A program made the translations under genes and the position numbers. DNA of 64,000 nt from Streptomyces griseus. Its GTDB lineage: Bacteria > Actinomycetota > Actinomycetes > Nanopelagicales > Nanopelagicaceae. The DNA lies in contig CAMBDL010000001.1 in the NCBI GenBank assembly GCA_945865365.1, positions 1 through 64,000 of the forward strand, read 5' to 3'. The notes beneath the pieces are model-generated. The model did no database searches and was not told the DNA's origin. It was given only the letters and a program-made list of their open reading frames with translations. Below, piece by piece: positions 7,602 to 17,284 of this stretch (within the stretch, counting starts at the first letter, position 1; every line of letters starts with the position of its first letter).

Positions 7602-9773
7602 ATGGGTACCCTCGATCGCAGGCTGGTAGATGTGGTTGGCGACCGGACGGCAAAAGTTCTCTACGACTCATTTGCAATCAAGACGGTCGGTGATCTTTTG
7701 CATCACTACCCACGCAGGTACATGGTGCGTGGAGAGCTCTCTGATATTGCCCTACTTCAGGAGGGTGATGAAGTAACGATTCTGGCCGAAGTATGCGCAT
7801 CGTCGACAAGGCAGATTCGCGGACGAAAAGGGAGCATTCTAGAAGTCGTAGTGACCGATGGAAGCGATAAATTGTCACTGACTTTCTTTAACCAAGCCTG
7901 GCGTGAGAAGGAGTTAAAGATCGGTTCGCAGGGATTATTTGCAGGCAAAGTAGGAGTCTTTAATAAGAAGAAGCAGTTAGCCCATCCCGATTACCAGATG
8001 ATCGACGATGGTTCAGATGTAGATAATGCGGTCGATAAGTTTGCCGGAAAGTACTTGCCGATTTACGCAGCAACGTCAAAATTACCATCATGGAAAATTA
8101 CCCAGTGTATGGAGATGGCAATTGCTTCATTGGATGAAGTTAAAGATTATCTCCCCGATGAAGTTCGAGTGGCGCATAATTTTCCAACGCTGCAACAAGC
8201 TCTTGTTCAACTTCATACTCCAGCCGATTTAGATCACGCAGATGCTGCACGCGAACGCCTTACATTTGATGAAGCCTTTCTACTTCAACTGATGTTAGTT
8301 CTTCGGAAGGCACAGTTAAGAAAGTTGGACTCAGTTTCACGCAAGACAAAAAAAGGCGGGATTCTAGAGGCCTTTGATGCCGCCTTACCATTTGAGTTAA
8401 CTGGTGGCCAGCGCAACGTTACTGCTGAGATTGAAAACGATTTGGCACAGTCACATCCTATGCATCGCCTTTTACAAGGAGAAGTAGGTTCTGGAAAAAC
8501 TATTGTGGCCCTACGTGCCATGCTAGCTGTGGTCGATAGTGGTGGCCAAGCTGCATTATTGGCACCCACTGAAGTACTCGCTGCTCAACATCTTCGAACA
8601 TTTGAAAAACTACTCGGTCCGCTAGCTCATGCAGGCATGCTAGGTGCACCTGCAACAGCCACCCAGGTTGCGCTCATAACTGGCTCTCAAAGTGCAGCAG
8701 CACGAAAGAGCGCACTGTCATTAGCAGTCAGTGGTGAAGCTGGAATCATCATCGGCACACATGCATTACTCGGAGAAAAAATCGAGTTTGATGATTTAGG
8801 GTTGATAGTCGTAGATGAGCAACACAGATTTGGCGTGGAGCAACGTGATGCACTCAAAGAGAAGGCGGTCAAACCTCCCCACTTACTTGTCATGACGGCT
8901 ACTCCCATTCCGCGCACAGTTGCAATGACAGTCTTTGGAGACTTAGATGTATCAACGCTGCGAGAACTTCCTTTGGGGCGCTCACCGATTACAACCCACG
9001 TGATTTCTGTCTTAGAAAAGCCCGCCTTCCTGGACCGAGCTTGGGCACGTATTCGCGAAGAAGTAGCCCAAGGACATCAGGCCTATGTAGTTGCTCCGCG
9101 TATTTCAGCATCTGGAGATGACAACTCAGATATAGATTTCCTCTTTGGTCAGGAATCAAAGGACATCTCCTCGGTAGAAGAGTTAGCGCCCCGGCTTGCA
9201 GGAGATGCCTTAGTGGGATTGCGCGTTGCCGATTTACATGGGCGTCAGACTCCTGAAGTTAAAGATGCAACGATGCGCGCCTTTGCCGTTGGGGAGATCG
9301 ATGTATTGGTTTCGACTACCGTAATTGAAGTTGGCGTCGATGTTGCAAATGCCACTGTTATGGTGATTATGGATGCAGATCGTTTTGGAGTTTCACAACT
9401 TCATCAGTTACGAGGCCGTGTTGGTCGAGGAACATCGCCCGGTTTATGTTTATTAGTAACGAATTCACCGCCAGATAGTCCGGCACGCGCTCGATTAGAT
9501 GCAGTTGCTGCGACTCTTGATGGCTTCGAACTCTCGCGCATCGATCTTGAGCAACGGCGCGAAGGAGATGTCTTAGGCGCAAGCCAATCTGGAACTCGCT
9601 CTCACCTTCGCTTGCTGCGGGTTTTGCGAGATGAGGATTTAATTGAGAGTGCACGGGCCGATGCAGAAGGCATAATTAGCGCTTCACCAGATTTATCTGG
9701 TTATCCTGACCTTGCACAAGAGATTGCACAGTTAGCTAAAGATGCATCTACCGACTATTTAGATAAGGGCTAG
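7602..9773 (+). CDS. recG: ATP-dependent DNA helicase RecG
   Basis: 723-aa branch-migrating helicase that remodels stalled forks and Holliday junctions. Order: wedge/OB domain with LLHHYPRRY near residue 37, Walker A GEVGSGKT near residue 295, DEQH box (VVDEQHRFG) near 403, TATPIPRT after it, and the C-terminal helicase motif QLRGRVGRG near 605. The ATG at 7602 is preferred to the one at 7563 because RecG proteins normally begin shortly before the LDRRL segment. rsmD follows after 3 bp. Confidence 0.96.
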   Translation: MGTLDRRLVDVVGDRTAKVLYDSFAIKTVGDLLHHYPRRYMVRGELSDIALLQEGDEVTILAEVCASSTRQIRGRKGSILEVVVTDGSDKLSLTFFNQAWREKELKIGSQGLFAGKVGVFNKKKQLAHPDYQMIDDGSDVDNAVDKFAGKYLPIYAATSKLPSWKITQCMEMAIASLDEVKDYLPDEVRVAHNFPTLQQALVQLHTPADLDHADAARERLTFDEAFLLQLMLVLRKAQLRKLDSVSRKTKKGGILEAFDAALPFELTGGQRNVTAEIENDLAQSHPMHRLLQGEVGSGKTIVALRAMLAVVDSGGQAALLAPTEVLAAQHLRTFEKLLGPLAHAGMLGAPATATQVALITGSQSAAARKSALSLAVSGEAGIIIGTHALLGEKIEFDDLGLIVVDEQHRFGVEQRDALKEKAVKPPHLLVMTATPIPRTVAMTVFGDLDVSTLRELPLGRSPITTHVISVLEKPAFLDRAWARIREEVAQGHQAYVVAPRISASGDDNSDIDFLFGQESKDISSVEELAPRLAGDALVGLRVADLHGRQTPEVKDATMRAFAVGEIDVLVSTTVIEVGVDVANATVMVIMDADRFGVSQLHQLRGRVGRGTSPGLCLLVTNSPPDSPARARLDAVAATLDGFELSRIDLEQRREGDVLGASQSGTRSHLRLLRVLRDEDLIESARADAEGIISASPDLSGYPDLAQEIAQLAKDASTDYLDKG

Positions 9774-9776
9774 AGA

Positions 9777-10355
9777 TTGCGAATCATTGCTGGAGTTGCC
9801 AAGGGTCGAACGTTAGGTTCAGTAGCTGGTGTAACGCGACCGACATCTGATCGAGCTAGAGAAGGATTATTTTCATCCCTCACATCAGAGTTCGGCGATT
9901 TTCTCGGACTGCATGTTTTAGATCTCTTTGGCGGCTCAGGTGCCATTGGATTAGAAGCACTCTCTCGTGGAGCATCGATTGTTCATATAGTTGAAAGAGA
10001 TCCAGATGCGCAGAAAACAATCGAAAATAACTTTGAATTAGTAATGATAAATAAACCAGTTGGAAAGTTTCATTTATATTCGATGTCAGCGCAACGTTTT
10101 GTCAGTGATTCGCCTAAAGAGAAGTACCACTTTATATATATCGACCCTCCCTTTGATTTCACGAATACCGAGCTTGAAGATATTGTGCAGAAACTTCATA
10201 CGGGTGCGTTCTTAAAAGATGATGGCCTCGTTGCCATAGAGCGCACGGCCAAAGGGCCGCAATTTAGCTGGCCTGAAGGTTTTAGCCCAGCACGTGAGAG
10301 AAACTATGGGGCGGCTAGTATTTTTTATGGGAATTACCTGCCAGCGAATGGATAA
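9777..10355 (+). CDS. rsmD: 16S rRNA (guanine966-N2)-methyltransferase
   Basis: 192-aa class I SAM methyltransferase of the RsmD family. Evidence: N-terminal MRIIAGVAKGRTL, the TRPTSDRAREGLFSSL segment, SAM-binding motif LDLFGGSGAIGLEALSRGA (about residues 49-67) and the amino-methyltransferase motif DPPF near residue 124. It starts with TTG 3 bp after the recG stop and has no ribosome-binding site of its own, which suggests coupling to recG translation. Confidence 0.93.
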   Translation: MRIIAGVAKGRTLGSVAGVTRPTSDRAREGLFSSLTSEFGDFLGLHVLDLFGGSGAIGLEALSRGASIVHIVERDPDAQKTIENNFELVMINKPVGKFHLYSMSAQRFVSDSPKEKYHFIYIDPPFDFTNTELEDIVQKLHTGAFLKDDGLVAIERTAKGPQFSWPEGFSPARERNYGAASIFYGNYLPANG

Positions 10356-10371
10356 GTACGCAATCTATTGC

Positions 10372-10377
10372 TAGCGT
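10372..10377 (+). promoter_or_regulatory. Leaderless-type -10 (TAGCGT) of coaD
   Basis: TANNNT hexamer ending 7 nt before the coaD ATG, in the 29-bp gap after rsmD. Confidence 0.55.
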
Positions 10378-10384
10378 TTGAGTC

Positions 10385-10864
10385 ATGAAACGTGCAGTAT
10401 GTCCAGGATCCTTTGATCCAATCACTTTTGGCCATTTGGACATCATCAAACGTACGAGCGCACAGTTTGATCAGGTCGTCGTCGCAGTACTTGAAAATCG
10501 CACTAAATCAAGCCTCTTCACAGTTGCTGAACGAATCGAGATGATTCGCGAAACCACGGCTGACTTGCCAAATGTGAGCGTTGATTCTTGGAGTGGACTC
10601 TTGGCTGAATACTGCAAAACTAACTCCATTACAGCGATAGTCAAAGGTCTTCGCGCTGTGACTGATTTTGATTATGAACTTCAGATGGCTCAGTTAAATT
10701 TACAGGCCTCAGGGGTTGAAACTATGTTGATGGCAACGGCTCCGGCGCACTCCTTTTTATCATCATCGTTAGTAAAAGAGTTAGCGCATTATGGTGGCGA
10801 TGTTTCTACAATGGTGCCACCAATTGTTAATACCGCACTAAAACTTCGAGTAGCAGGGAAGTAG
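10385..10864 (+). CDS. coaD: Phosphopantetheine adenylyltransferase
   Basis: Penultimate step of coenzyme A synthesis: 4'-phosphopantetheine + ATP to dephospho-CoA. The nucleotidyltransferase motif PGSFDPITFGHLDII (residues 7-21) contains the family GxFDPxTxGH; VKGLRAVTDFDYELQMA (about 88-104) and SFLSSSLVKELAHYGGD (about 119-135) are the other signatures. The 159-aa length is normal. The rsmD-coaD order is widely conserved. Confidence 0.97.
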   Translation: MKRAVCPGSFDPITFGHLDIIKRTSAQFDQVVVAVLENRTKSSLFTVAERIEMIRETTADLPNVSVDSWSGLLAEYCKTNSITAIVKGLRAVTDFDYELQMAQLNLQASGVETMLMATAPAHSFLSSSLVKELAHYGGDVSTMVPPIVNTALKLRVAGK

Positions 10865-10867
10865 CCC

Positions 10868-11350
10868 ATGGATTCAGTTGATAAATTAATGGCAGCAATT
10901 ACCATGGTTGAAGAAGCACGAGGTGTTCCACTCTCTGCTAGTTGCGTTGTTCACCGAGGTGAGATGCTTGAACTACTTGATGAAGCAAGAGAGGCGCTTC
11001 CTACCGATTTTGAATCGGCACAAAAAGTAATTACTGCACGTGATGCAATTATCGAAGAGGGCCGAGTGAGTGCAGAAGCCATGATTGCGATGGCACGCGA
11101 AGATGTTGCACGCATGGTTGAGCAGACATCGATTGTAAAAATTGCACGCGATGAGGCTCGTAAGGTTCTAGATGATGCCCGTGGACTTGCAGAGCAAGAA
11201 AAAGTAGAGGTTGAAGAGTACATAGATGGAAGACTTGCAACTCTTGAGGTAATTCTGAACAAGACTCAAGATGCCGTTGCACGTGGGCGCGAGCGCTTAG
11301 CTGGTGCCGGTGATAAGGATGCTCTGGCTCAACTCTCAGATGCGGACTAA
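10868..11350 (+). CDS. sepIVA: SepIVA-like DivIVA-family coiled-coil protein
   Basis: 160 aa, almost entirely alpha-helical, rich in Glu, Ala and Arg with heptad-like spacing between residues 45 and 150; no transmembrane segment. The short N-terminal region followed by a long coiled coil, and the position between coaD and a YceD protein followed by rnc, match mycobacterial SepIVA (Rv2927c), a DivIVA-related protein needed for septation and polar growth. The function is inferred by family and synteny. It starts 3 bp after the coaD stop and is 5 bp before yceD. Confidence 0.78.
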   Translation: MDSVDKLMAAITMVEEARGVPLSASCVVHRGEMLELLDEAREALPTDFESAQKVITARDAIIEEGRVSAEAMIAMAREDVARMVEQTSIVKIARDEARKVLDDARGLAEQEKVEVEEYIDGRLATLEVILNKTQDAVARGRERLAGAGDKDALAQLSDAD

Positions 11351-11355
11351 TACAG

Positions 11356-11931
11356 ATGCCACGTTCATCAGAGGTTTTTAAGCTCAATACATTTGAACTG
11401 CCAAGGCGGGCAGGAGAGATGAAAGAGTACGAACTAGATATTGAAGTGCCAGAAAACGTTGGCGTGCCTTTAATTTTTGTGCCAGCCGGTGATGTTATTG
11501 AAGTCGATGCACGCTTGGAGTCGGTTACTGAAGGAGTACTTTTGAGTGCAAGCATCTTTGCAACGGCAAAAGGGGAGTGCACCCGTTGCCTAGATCCCGT
11601 TGAAGTAGAAATCGAAAAGAAGATACAGGAGCTCTTTAACTACACGGCTAAAATTGGGCGTTCAAAAAAGAGTTCGAGTGAGGACGAGTTAGATCTAGAA
11701 GAAGAGTTCATGATGGATGGCGACATCATGAATCTTGAGACTCCGATTCGCGATGCCATAGTCCTTGGCCTTCCCTTCAACCCGCTGTGCAGCTCTGAAT
11801 GCCTGGGCCTGTGCCCAGAATGTGGTGGCAAGTGGGCCGATCTGCCCTCAGATCACGCTCATGAGAGCGTCGATGCTCGTTGGGCAGCATTGGCTGCGCT
11901 CGATATCGATCTCCCCGATTTCAAGAATTAG
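11356..11931 (+). CDS. yceD: YceD/DUF177 zinc-binding protein
   Basis: 191 aa. Four cysteines are clustered late: CTRC near residue 75-78 and a CSSECLGLCPECGG group around 138-151, the usual DUF177 metal motif. The middle segment is acidic. YceD proteins are almost always encoded just before rpmF, as here, and are linked to rRNA or large-subunit biogenesis; the biochemical role is not settled. Part of the coaD-to-rnc transcription unit. Confidence 0.9.
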   Translation: MPRSSEVFKLNTFELPRRAGEMKEYELDIEVPENVGVPLIFVPAGDVIEVDARLESVTEGVLLSASIFATAKGECTRCLDPVEVEIEKKIQELFNYTAKIGRSKKSSSEDELDLEEEFMMDGDIMNLETPIRDAIVLGLPFNPLCSSECLGLCPECGGKWADLPSDHAHESVDARWAALAALDIDLPDFKN

Positions 11932-11994
11932 GGGTTTTAAGGGATACTTACGCCCTGCAGCCATCGCTGCGCAGCGAAAGAAGAGGTTAGAAAA

Positions 11995-12168
11995 GTGCCA
12001 GTACCAAAGCGGAAAACCTCGCGTTCAAAGACGCGATCACGTCGAAGCCAGTGGAAGACAACTGCGGCCTCTCTTGCAACATGCCCACAGTGCCAGCAAC
12101 CAAAGTTGCAACACACTGCCTGCCCTACCTGCGGTACATATAACCGTCGCCAGGTATTAGAGGTCTGA
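11995..12168 (+). CDS. rpmF: 50S ribosomal protein L32
   Basis: A 57-aa gene starting with GTG, short enough to be easily missed. The product begins MPVPKRKTSRSKTRSRRSQW, the standard basic L32 N-terminus, and carries two CxxC pairs (CPQC at residues 30-33, CPTC at 43-46) of the zinc-binding form, ending NRRQVLEV. It sits in the conserved yceD-rpmF-rnc order, 63 bp after yceD and 10 bp before rnc. An AGAGG at about 11980-11985 may act as the ribosome-binding site. Confidence 0.96.
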   Translation: MPVPKRKTSRSKTRSRRSQWKTTAASLATCPQCQQPKLQHTACPTCGTYNRRQVLEV

Positions 12169-12178
12169 TCTGAGTTCG

Positions 12179-12856
12179 TTGCTCAATGAGAGGCTGGGGG
12201 TTGTTATTGAACCCTCACTTCTTGAGTTGGCTTTTACGCATCGCTCATTTGCATATGAATCTGCGAGCAAAGAAACTAATGAGCGGCTTGAATTTTTAGG
12301 TGACTCTGTTTTAGGTTTGATAGTTACTGAAGAGCTTTACAAGAGATATCCAGATTTTGATGAGAGCCGCTTGTCGCCACTTCGTTCAGGCGTTGTAAAT
12401 ATGCGGGCCTTGGCAGATATCGCACGCGATCTTGATCTTGGAAAACATATTCGTCTTGGTAAAGGCGAGGAAGTAACCGGCGGGCGTGATAAAAACTCAT
12501 TGTTGGCCGATGCATTGGAAGCATTAATTGGTGCTATTTACTTACAGCACGGATTTGCAACGTGCACACAAATCGTTCGTGGATTAATTGCGCCAACTTT
12601 GGACTCAGCTGTTGCTCGTGGAGCTGGCTTAGATGGCAAGACGGCGTTGCAAGAGTTAGTGGCCGCTCTTGGCAAAGGCATACCTGAGTACGTTGTCACA
12701 GAAGACGGCCCAGATCACGATAAGAATTTCATGGCTCACGCGATGGTTGCCGGCATTACCGCTGGTATCGGCACGGGGAAAAGTAAGCGCGAGGCCGAGC
12801 AAGTTGCGGCACGAATTGCCTATGAGGCGTTAAAAATCGAGCTGCCTGAGCAGTAA
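12179..12856 (+). CDS. rnc: Ribonuclease III
   Basis: 225-aa double-strand-specific endoribonuclease that processes rRNA precursors. The catalytic signature NERLEFLGDSVLG is at residues 34-46, the second metal-site helix (LLADALEALIGAIYL) is near residues 108-122, and a C-terminal dsRNA-binding domain covers about 150-222. TTG start. In mycobacteria fpg (mutM) lies between rnc and smc; here smc follows directly. Confidence 0.96.
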   Translation: MLNERLGVVIEPSLLELAFTHRSFAYESASKETNERLEFLGDSVLGLIVTEELYKRYPDFDESRLSPLRSGVVNMRALADIARDLDLGKHIRLGKGEEVTGGRDKNSLLADALEALIGAIYLQHGFATCTQIVRGLIAPTLDSAVARGAGLDGKTALQELVAALGKGIPEYVVTEDGPDHDKNFMAHAMVAGITAGIGTGKSKREAEQVAARIAYEALKIELPEQ

Positions 12857-12884
12857 ATGCGCCTAAAACCCACTCGCGACGCGA

Positions 12885-12890
12885 TAGGTT
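12885..12890 (+). promoter_or_regulatory. Leaderless-type -10 (TAGGTT) of smc
   Basis: TANNNT hexamer ending 6 nt before the GTG start of smc; no ribosome-binding site in the 40-bp gap. Confidence 0.55.
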
Positions 12891-12896
12891 TGCCGC

Positions 12897-15800
12897 GTGT
12901 ATTTGAAGAGCATCACCCTCAAGGGCTTTAAGTCCTTTGCTTCGGCTACCACTTTGCGCCTTGAACCCGGTATCACCTGCGTTGTAGGTCCAAACGGTTC
13001 TGGTAAAAGTAACGTTGTTGACGCGCTGACATGGGTCATGGGTGAGCAAGGGGCAAAATCACTGCGCGGTGGCAAGATGGAAGACGTTATCTTTGCTGGA
13101 ACGAGCGGACGCGCACCTCTGGGTCGTGCTGAGGTCTCACTTACCATTGATAACGCCGACGGTGCACTTCCGATTGAATATAGCGAAGTCACTATCTCAC
13201 GTATTTTATTTAGAAACGGCCAGAGCGAATATCTCATCAATGGTGACGCTTCCCGGTTATTAGATATTCAAGAGCTTCTCAGTGACTCAGGTATCGGTCG
13301 TGAGATGCACGTCATTGTCGGCCAAGGCCAACTCGATGCAATTTTGATGGCGACTCCGGAAGAACGACGTGGATTTATTGAAGAAGCTGCAGGCGTGCTT
13401 AAGCATCGCAAGCGTAAAGAGAAGGCGATTCGTAAATTAGATTCAATGCAAACAAATTTAGCGCGTGTTCAAGATTTAACGCTCGAGCTTCGCAGACAGC
13501 TTCGACCACTTGGCAAACAGGCGGAGGTAGCAAAGAAGGCTGCAACGATTCAAGCAGATCTTCGTGATGCCAAGCTTCGTATTTTAGCTGATGATTTTAT
13601 TTCACTCTCCAAAACTTTAGATGCTGAAGTTGCTGATGAAACAGCCCTTCGAGAAAGACGCGCGCTAGTTGAAGCAGAAGTTGATGCAATACGTTTGCGT
13701 GAAGAAGCTCTCGATGCGCAGAGTGCAGTTGAGGGACCGCAGCTTGTTACTGCCCAAGAGACGTATTACCAACTTAATTCACTACGTGAAAAGTTTCGCG
13801 GAACTCAAAATCTAGCTCAAGAGCGTTCACGTTTCCTCAACGAAGAGGCAGAAGAAGCCAGAAGCTCTGGGCGCGACCCGCAAGCATTAGATGGTGAAGC
13901 ACAACTCTTGCGCGAGGAAGAGGCAAGCCTTCGAAGCAGCGTTTCAACTGCCGAGCAAACTCTTACAAGCTCTACTATCGAACTTGCACGAAGCGAGCAG
14001 GCACTCAAGGTTGATGAGGATAAAATTGCTGCAGCAATGAGGGCAATAGCCGACGCGCGCGAAGGTACTGCGCGCCAAGAGGGCCATATAAAATCACTTC
14101 AGGCACGCTTGGAGGCTATCTCTGAAGAGATTGCCCGTTTAACTCGTGCACGCGATGATGCCCAATCACGTGCAGATGTTGCTGCACGTGAATATGCAAT
14201 GTATGAGCTCGATATTGCAAGTGCTGACTCAGGTGAGGTGAACCTAGATGCAAACTTTGGCGGCGCTAAGACCTCACTGGATGCGGCTAAAGAAAAGTTA
14301 GTACGCCTTATAGATGCTGAACGACTTGCCGATCGCGAACGTAACGCTATTGAAGCAAAGATTGAGGCGATGAAACTTACGTCACAAAACCGCGATGGCG
14401 CATCTGCATTGCTACGCGATTCGCATGGCGTACATATCCTGGGTTCAGTGGCAGCACTGATTCGAATCGACTCTGGCTGGGAGGCAGCAGCTGCGGCAGC
14501 CCTTGGCTCCTTAGCCGATGCCGTTGTGGTTGAAGACTTGTCATCAGCAGTTAGTGCACTTACAACTCTTCGCAGTCAGAACTTAGGCCAAGCTGACGTA
14601 CTTATATTTGATCGCTCTTTAGTTGCGGCAGAATCGATTCCATCGGGCTTAACATCCCTTGCCTCACATGTTAAATCTCATGAAATTGGTGAACTCGTTT
14701 CATCGCTTCTTTCCTCCTTTGTTGTTGCTGATAATGCCCGAGATGCCGAAGCGATTCTGCGTTCACATCCTGGTCTACAAGTAGTTACTCGTGACGGGGA
14801 TTTAGTCTCACGAAATCGCGCACGTGGTGGCTCCAAATCCTCCTCCTCACTTATTGAGATCAACGCGCTCATTGCCGATTTAGAGCTCAAGCTTTCTGCT
14901 ATAACCTCGCGTTGCGATCAACTCAAATTTGAAATCTCATCTGCAAGTAATGATGTCACTATGCGACAAGGTAATTTCGATGTTGCCTTGGGCAAACTTA
15001 ATGAATCAGATGCACGAATCGGTGCTCTAACCGAACAGTTAGCTGTATCTGGTCAGAATATGAAATCTGCTACGGCAGAGGTGGAAAGACTTAACTCCAC
15101 AATCAATGAGGCAGCAACAGCTAAATCACGTGATGAGGGCGAGCTCGTTATTGCGCAAAATCAACTACATCAGCAGGGTGCAGTCACCGAACCTGACCAT
15201 ACATTTACTGAGAAACTTCGCAATGCCGTCTCGGTTGCGCGCACCGCAGAAGTTGAAGCACGACTTGCAGTGCGCACTATTGAAGAGCGTGTCACATCGG
15301 TTGCAGATCGCGCCAAGGCGCTAGAGGCTTCAGCTCATGCAGAGCGTGAAGCCTCAGAGAGAGCGATTCATCGCAGAGGCGCACGTGCCAGAGCATCGGT
15401 TATTTCACAAGCTATCGCCGAAGCTTCCTATGAAGCCTTAATTCATATTGAACGCTCGATTTCTAAGGCGGCGATAGAGCGCGCTCGTTTAGAGGAATCA
15501 CGTGGGGCTCGAGAAGGAGAAACTCTCACGGTGAGAACCCGTGGACGTGAACTTGCTACCGAGCTTGAAGCTCTCACTTCTAGTGTTCACCGCGATGAGA
15601 TCGCACGCGCAGAACAGAGAATGCGTATCGAGTCGCTAGAAAACAAAACTAGCGAAGAGTTCGGAATCGATACTCACACACTAGTCGCTGAATATGGCCC
15701 AGAAAACGATGTTCCAACTTTCTTTGAAAACGAAGTTGGCGAAATTGTGACGACTGAGTTGATTCCTTATCGCCGTGACCAGCAAGAAAAACGATTAGCA

Positions 15801-16433
15801 TCTGCCGAGCGCTCTTTAAACCTATTGGGCAAAATCAATCCGTTAGCTTTGGAAGAGTATTCATCACTTGAAGAGCGCTTGAAGTTCTTAGCTGATCAGT
15901 TAGAGGATTTAAAGAATACAAAGAAAGATTTGCTAGACATTATCAAAGAGGTTGATGACCGAGTTCAGCAGATCTTCATGGAGGCCTTCCTTGAAACTGC
16001 AAAGCACTTTGAAGAGATTTTTGAGCGCTTATTTCCGGGTGGCGATGGTCGCTTGATCTTGGTAGATCCTGATAATCCCTTCACAAGTGGAGTCGATGTT
16101 GAAGCACGTCCACCAGGAAAGCGCATTAAGCGTCTTTCGCTGCTTTCAGGTGGAGAAAAATCATTAACTGCCGTAGCGATGCTGATCGCAATCTTTAAGG
16201 CACGACCTAGCCCGTTCTATGTACTTGATGAAGTTGAGGCGGCCCTAGATGATGTAAACCTTGGCCGTCTATTAGGAGTACTTGAAGAGCTTCGAGCGAG
16301 TTCACAGCTCATCATTATCACTCACCAAAAACGCACAATGGAGATTGCCGATGCACTCTATGGCGTCACAATGCGTGGAGATGGAGTAACTGAAGTTATC
16401 TCTCAGCGTCTGCGTGAATCCGACGCTAGCTAG
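12897..16433 (+). CDS. smc: Chromosome segregation protein SMC
   Basis: 1178-aa condensin ATPase. Walker A GPNGSGKSN is at residues 31-39; long coiled-coil arms flank a hinge around residues 500-640; the C-terminal head has the ABC signature LSGGEKSLTAVAML near residue 1082 and Walker B FYVLDEVEAALDD near 1109. Length is normal for SMC. GTG start. Its ScpA and ScpB partners are not in this window. ftsY follows after 11 bp, as in other actinobacteria. Confidence 0.97.
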   Translation: MYLKSITLKGFKSFASATTLRLEPGITCVVGPNGSGKSNVVDALTWVMGEQGAKSLRGGKMEDVIFAGTSGRAPLGRAEVSLTIDNADGALPIEYSEVTISRILFRNGQSEYLINGDASRLLDIQELLSDSGIGREMHVIVGQGQLDAILMATPEERRGFIEEAAGVLKHRKRKEKAIRKLDSMQTNLARVQDLTLELRRQLRPLGKQAEVAKKAATIQADLRDAKLRILADDFISLSKTLDAEVADETALRERRALVEAEVDAIRLREEALDAQSAVEGPQLVTAQETYYQLNSLREKFRGTQNLAQERSRFLNEEAEEARSSGRDPQALDGEAQLLREEEASLRSSVSTAEQTLTSSTIELARSEQALKVDEDKIAAAMRAIADAREGTARQEGHIKSLQARLEAISEEIARLTRARDDAQSRADVAAREYAMYELDIASADSGEVNLDANFGGAKTSLDAAKEKLVRLIDAERLADRERNAIEAKIEAMKLTSQNRDGASALLRDSHGVHILGSVAALIRIDSGWEAAAAAALGSLADAVVVEDLSSAVSALTTLRSQNLGQADVLIFDRSLVAAESIPSGLTSLASHVKSHEIGELVSSLLSSFVVADNARDAEAILRSHPGLQVVTRDGDLVSRNRARGGSKSSSSLIEINALIADLELKLSAITSRCDQLKFEISSASNDVTMRQGNFDVALGKLNESDARIGALTEQLAVSGQNMKSATAEVERLNSTINEAATAKSRDEGELVIAQNQLHQQGAVTEPDHTFTEKLRNAVSVARTAEVEARLAVRTIEERVTSVADRAKALEASAHAEREASERAIHRRGARARASVISQAIAEASYEALIHIERSISKAAIERARLEESRGAREGETLTVRTRGRELATELEALTSSVHRDEIARAEQRMRIESLENKTSEEFGIDTHTLVAEYGPENDVPTFFENEVGEIVTTELIPYRRDQQEKRLASAERSLNLLGKINPLALEEYSSLEERLKFLADQLEDLKNTKKDLLDIIKEVDDRVQQIFMEAFLETAKHFEEIFERLFPGGDGRLILVDPDNPFTSGVDVEARPPGKRIKRLSLLSGGEKSLTAVAMLIAIFKARPSPFYVLDEVEAALDDVNLGRLLGVLEELRASSQLIIITHQKRTMEIADALYGVTMRGDGVTEVISQRLRESDAS

Positions 16434-16444
16434 CCGGTTATATC

Positions 16445-17284
16445 ATGGGGTTGTTTAGTAAGTTCATCGCAAAAATAAAAGGTACCAACAGTTTTTCACC
16501 AGCTGATTGGCTGGATTTGGAGCAAGAGCTTTTAGCATCAGATCTAGGGCCAACGTTGACTTGTACATTAATAGAGCAAGCTAAGAAAGTTAAAAGCGAA
16601 AATGCCGAATCAGCGCTCACACAGATATTGACCGAGCAACTAAGTACGCGTTCGAGGGATTCACTTGTGAATGCCTCTGGTTTAACCGTTGTCATGGTGG
16701 TGGGCGTCAATGGAACAGGAAAAACTACATCGGTCGCAAAGTTGGCTTCTTCGCTAAAAAGTTCAGGTGCATCAGTCCTTATTGCAGCAGGGGATACCTT
16801 TAGAGCCGCCGCCGTTGATCAACTGCAGACCTGGGGAGATCGTATTGACGTACAAGTGGTCTGCGGTAGCGCCAATAGCGATCCTGCCTCAGTTGCATTT
16901 GACGCCACTCAAGAGGCAACTCGTTTAGAAGTTGATTTTCTACTCATTGATACTGCTGGGCGGTTGCATAATAAGAAAGATCTGATGGCCGAACTAGAAA
17001 AAGTTAAACGTGTTGTCGAAAAAGTATCACCAGTTAATGAAGTGCTCTTAGTGATCGATGCGACGACGGGTCACAATGGTTTATCACAAGCCAAAATATT
17101 TACAGAGAGTGTGCATGTCACCGGAATAATTCTCACTAAATTAGATGGCAGCGCAAAGGGTGGGGTTGCACTGGCCATTGAAAAAGAGCTCAACATCCCA
17201 ATCAAATGGGTTGGTACGGGGGAGTCACACAACGATTTTGCCCGTTTCGAGCCCACGAGTTACATAGCTGGGCTGCTTTCGTAA
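16445..17284 (+). CDS. ftsY: Signal recognition particle receptor FtsY (short form)
   Basis: SRP-receptor GTPase that docks ribosome-nascent-chain complexes to the Sec machinery. NG-domain motifs: G1 GVNGTGKTT (about residues 88-96), DTFRAAAVDQL near 119, DTAGRL near 175, TKLDGSAKGG near 233 and GTGE near 258. At 279 aa it consists of little more than the NG domain. The acidic N-terminal A domain is absent; only about 10 residues (MGLFSKFIAK) precede the N domain. ffh lies about 4 kb downstream. Confidence 0.95.
   Translation: MGLFSKFIAKIKGTNSFSPADWLDLEQELLASDLGPTLTCTLIEQAKKVKSENAESALTQILTEQLSTRSRDSLVNASGLTVVMVVGVNGTGKTTSVAKLASSLKSSGASVLIAAGDTFRAAAVDQLQTWGDRIDVQVVCGSANSDPASVAFDATQEATRLEVDFLLIDTAGRLHNKKDLMAELEKVKRVVEKVSPVNEVLLVIDATTGHNGLSQAKIFTESVHVTGIILTKLDGSAKGGVALAIEKELNIPIKWVGTGESHNDFARFEPTSYIAGLLS

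Noticed and set aside
11765-12160. Open frame of 131 codons on the plus strand across the yceD end and rpmF
   Set aside because: It overlaps yceD and rpmF in another frame and shows no known motif; both overlapped genes are clear, including the 57-codon rpmF with its GTG start.
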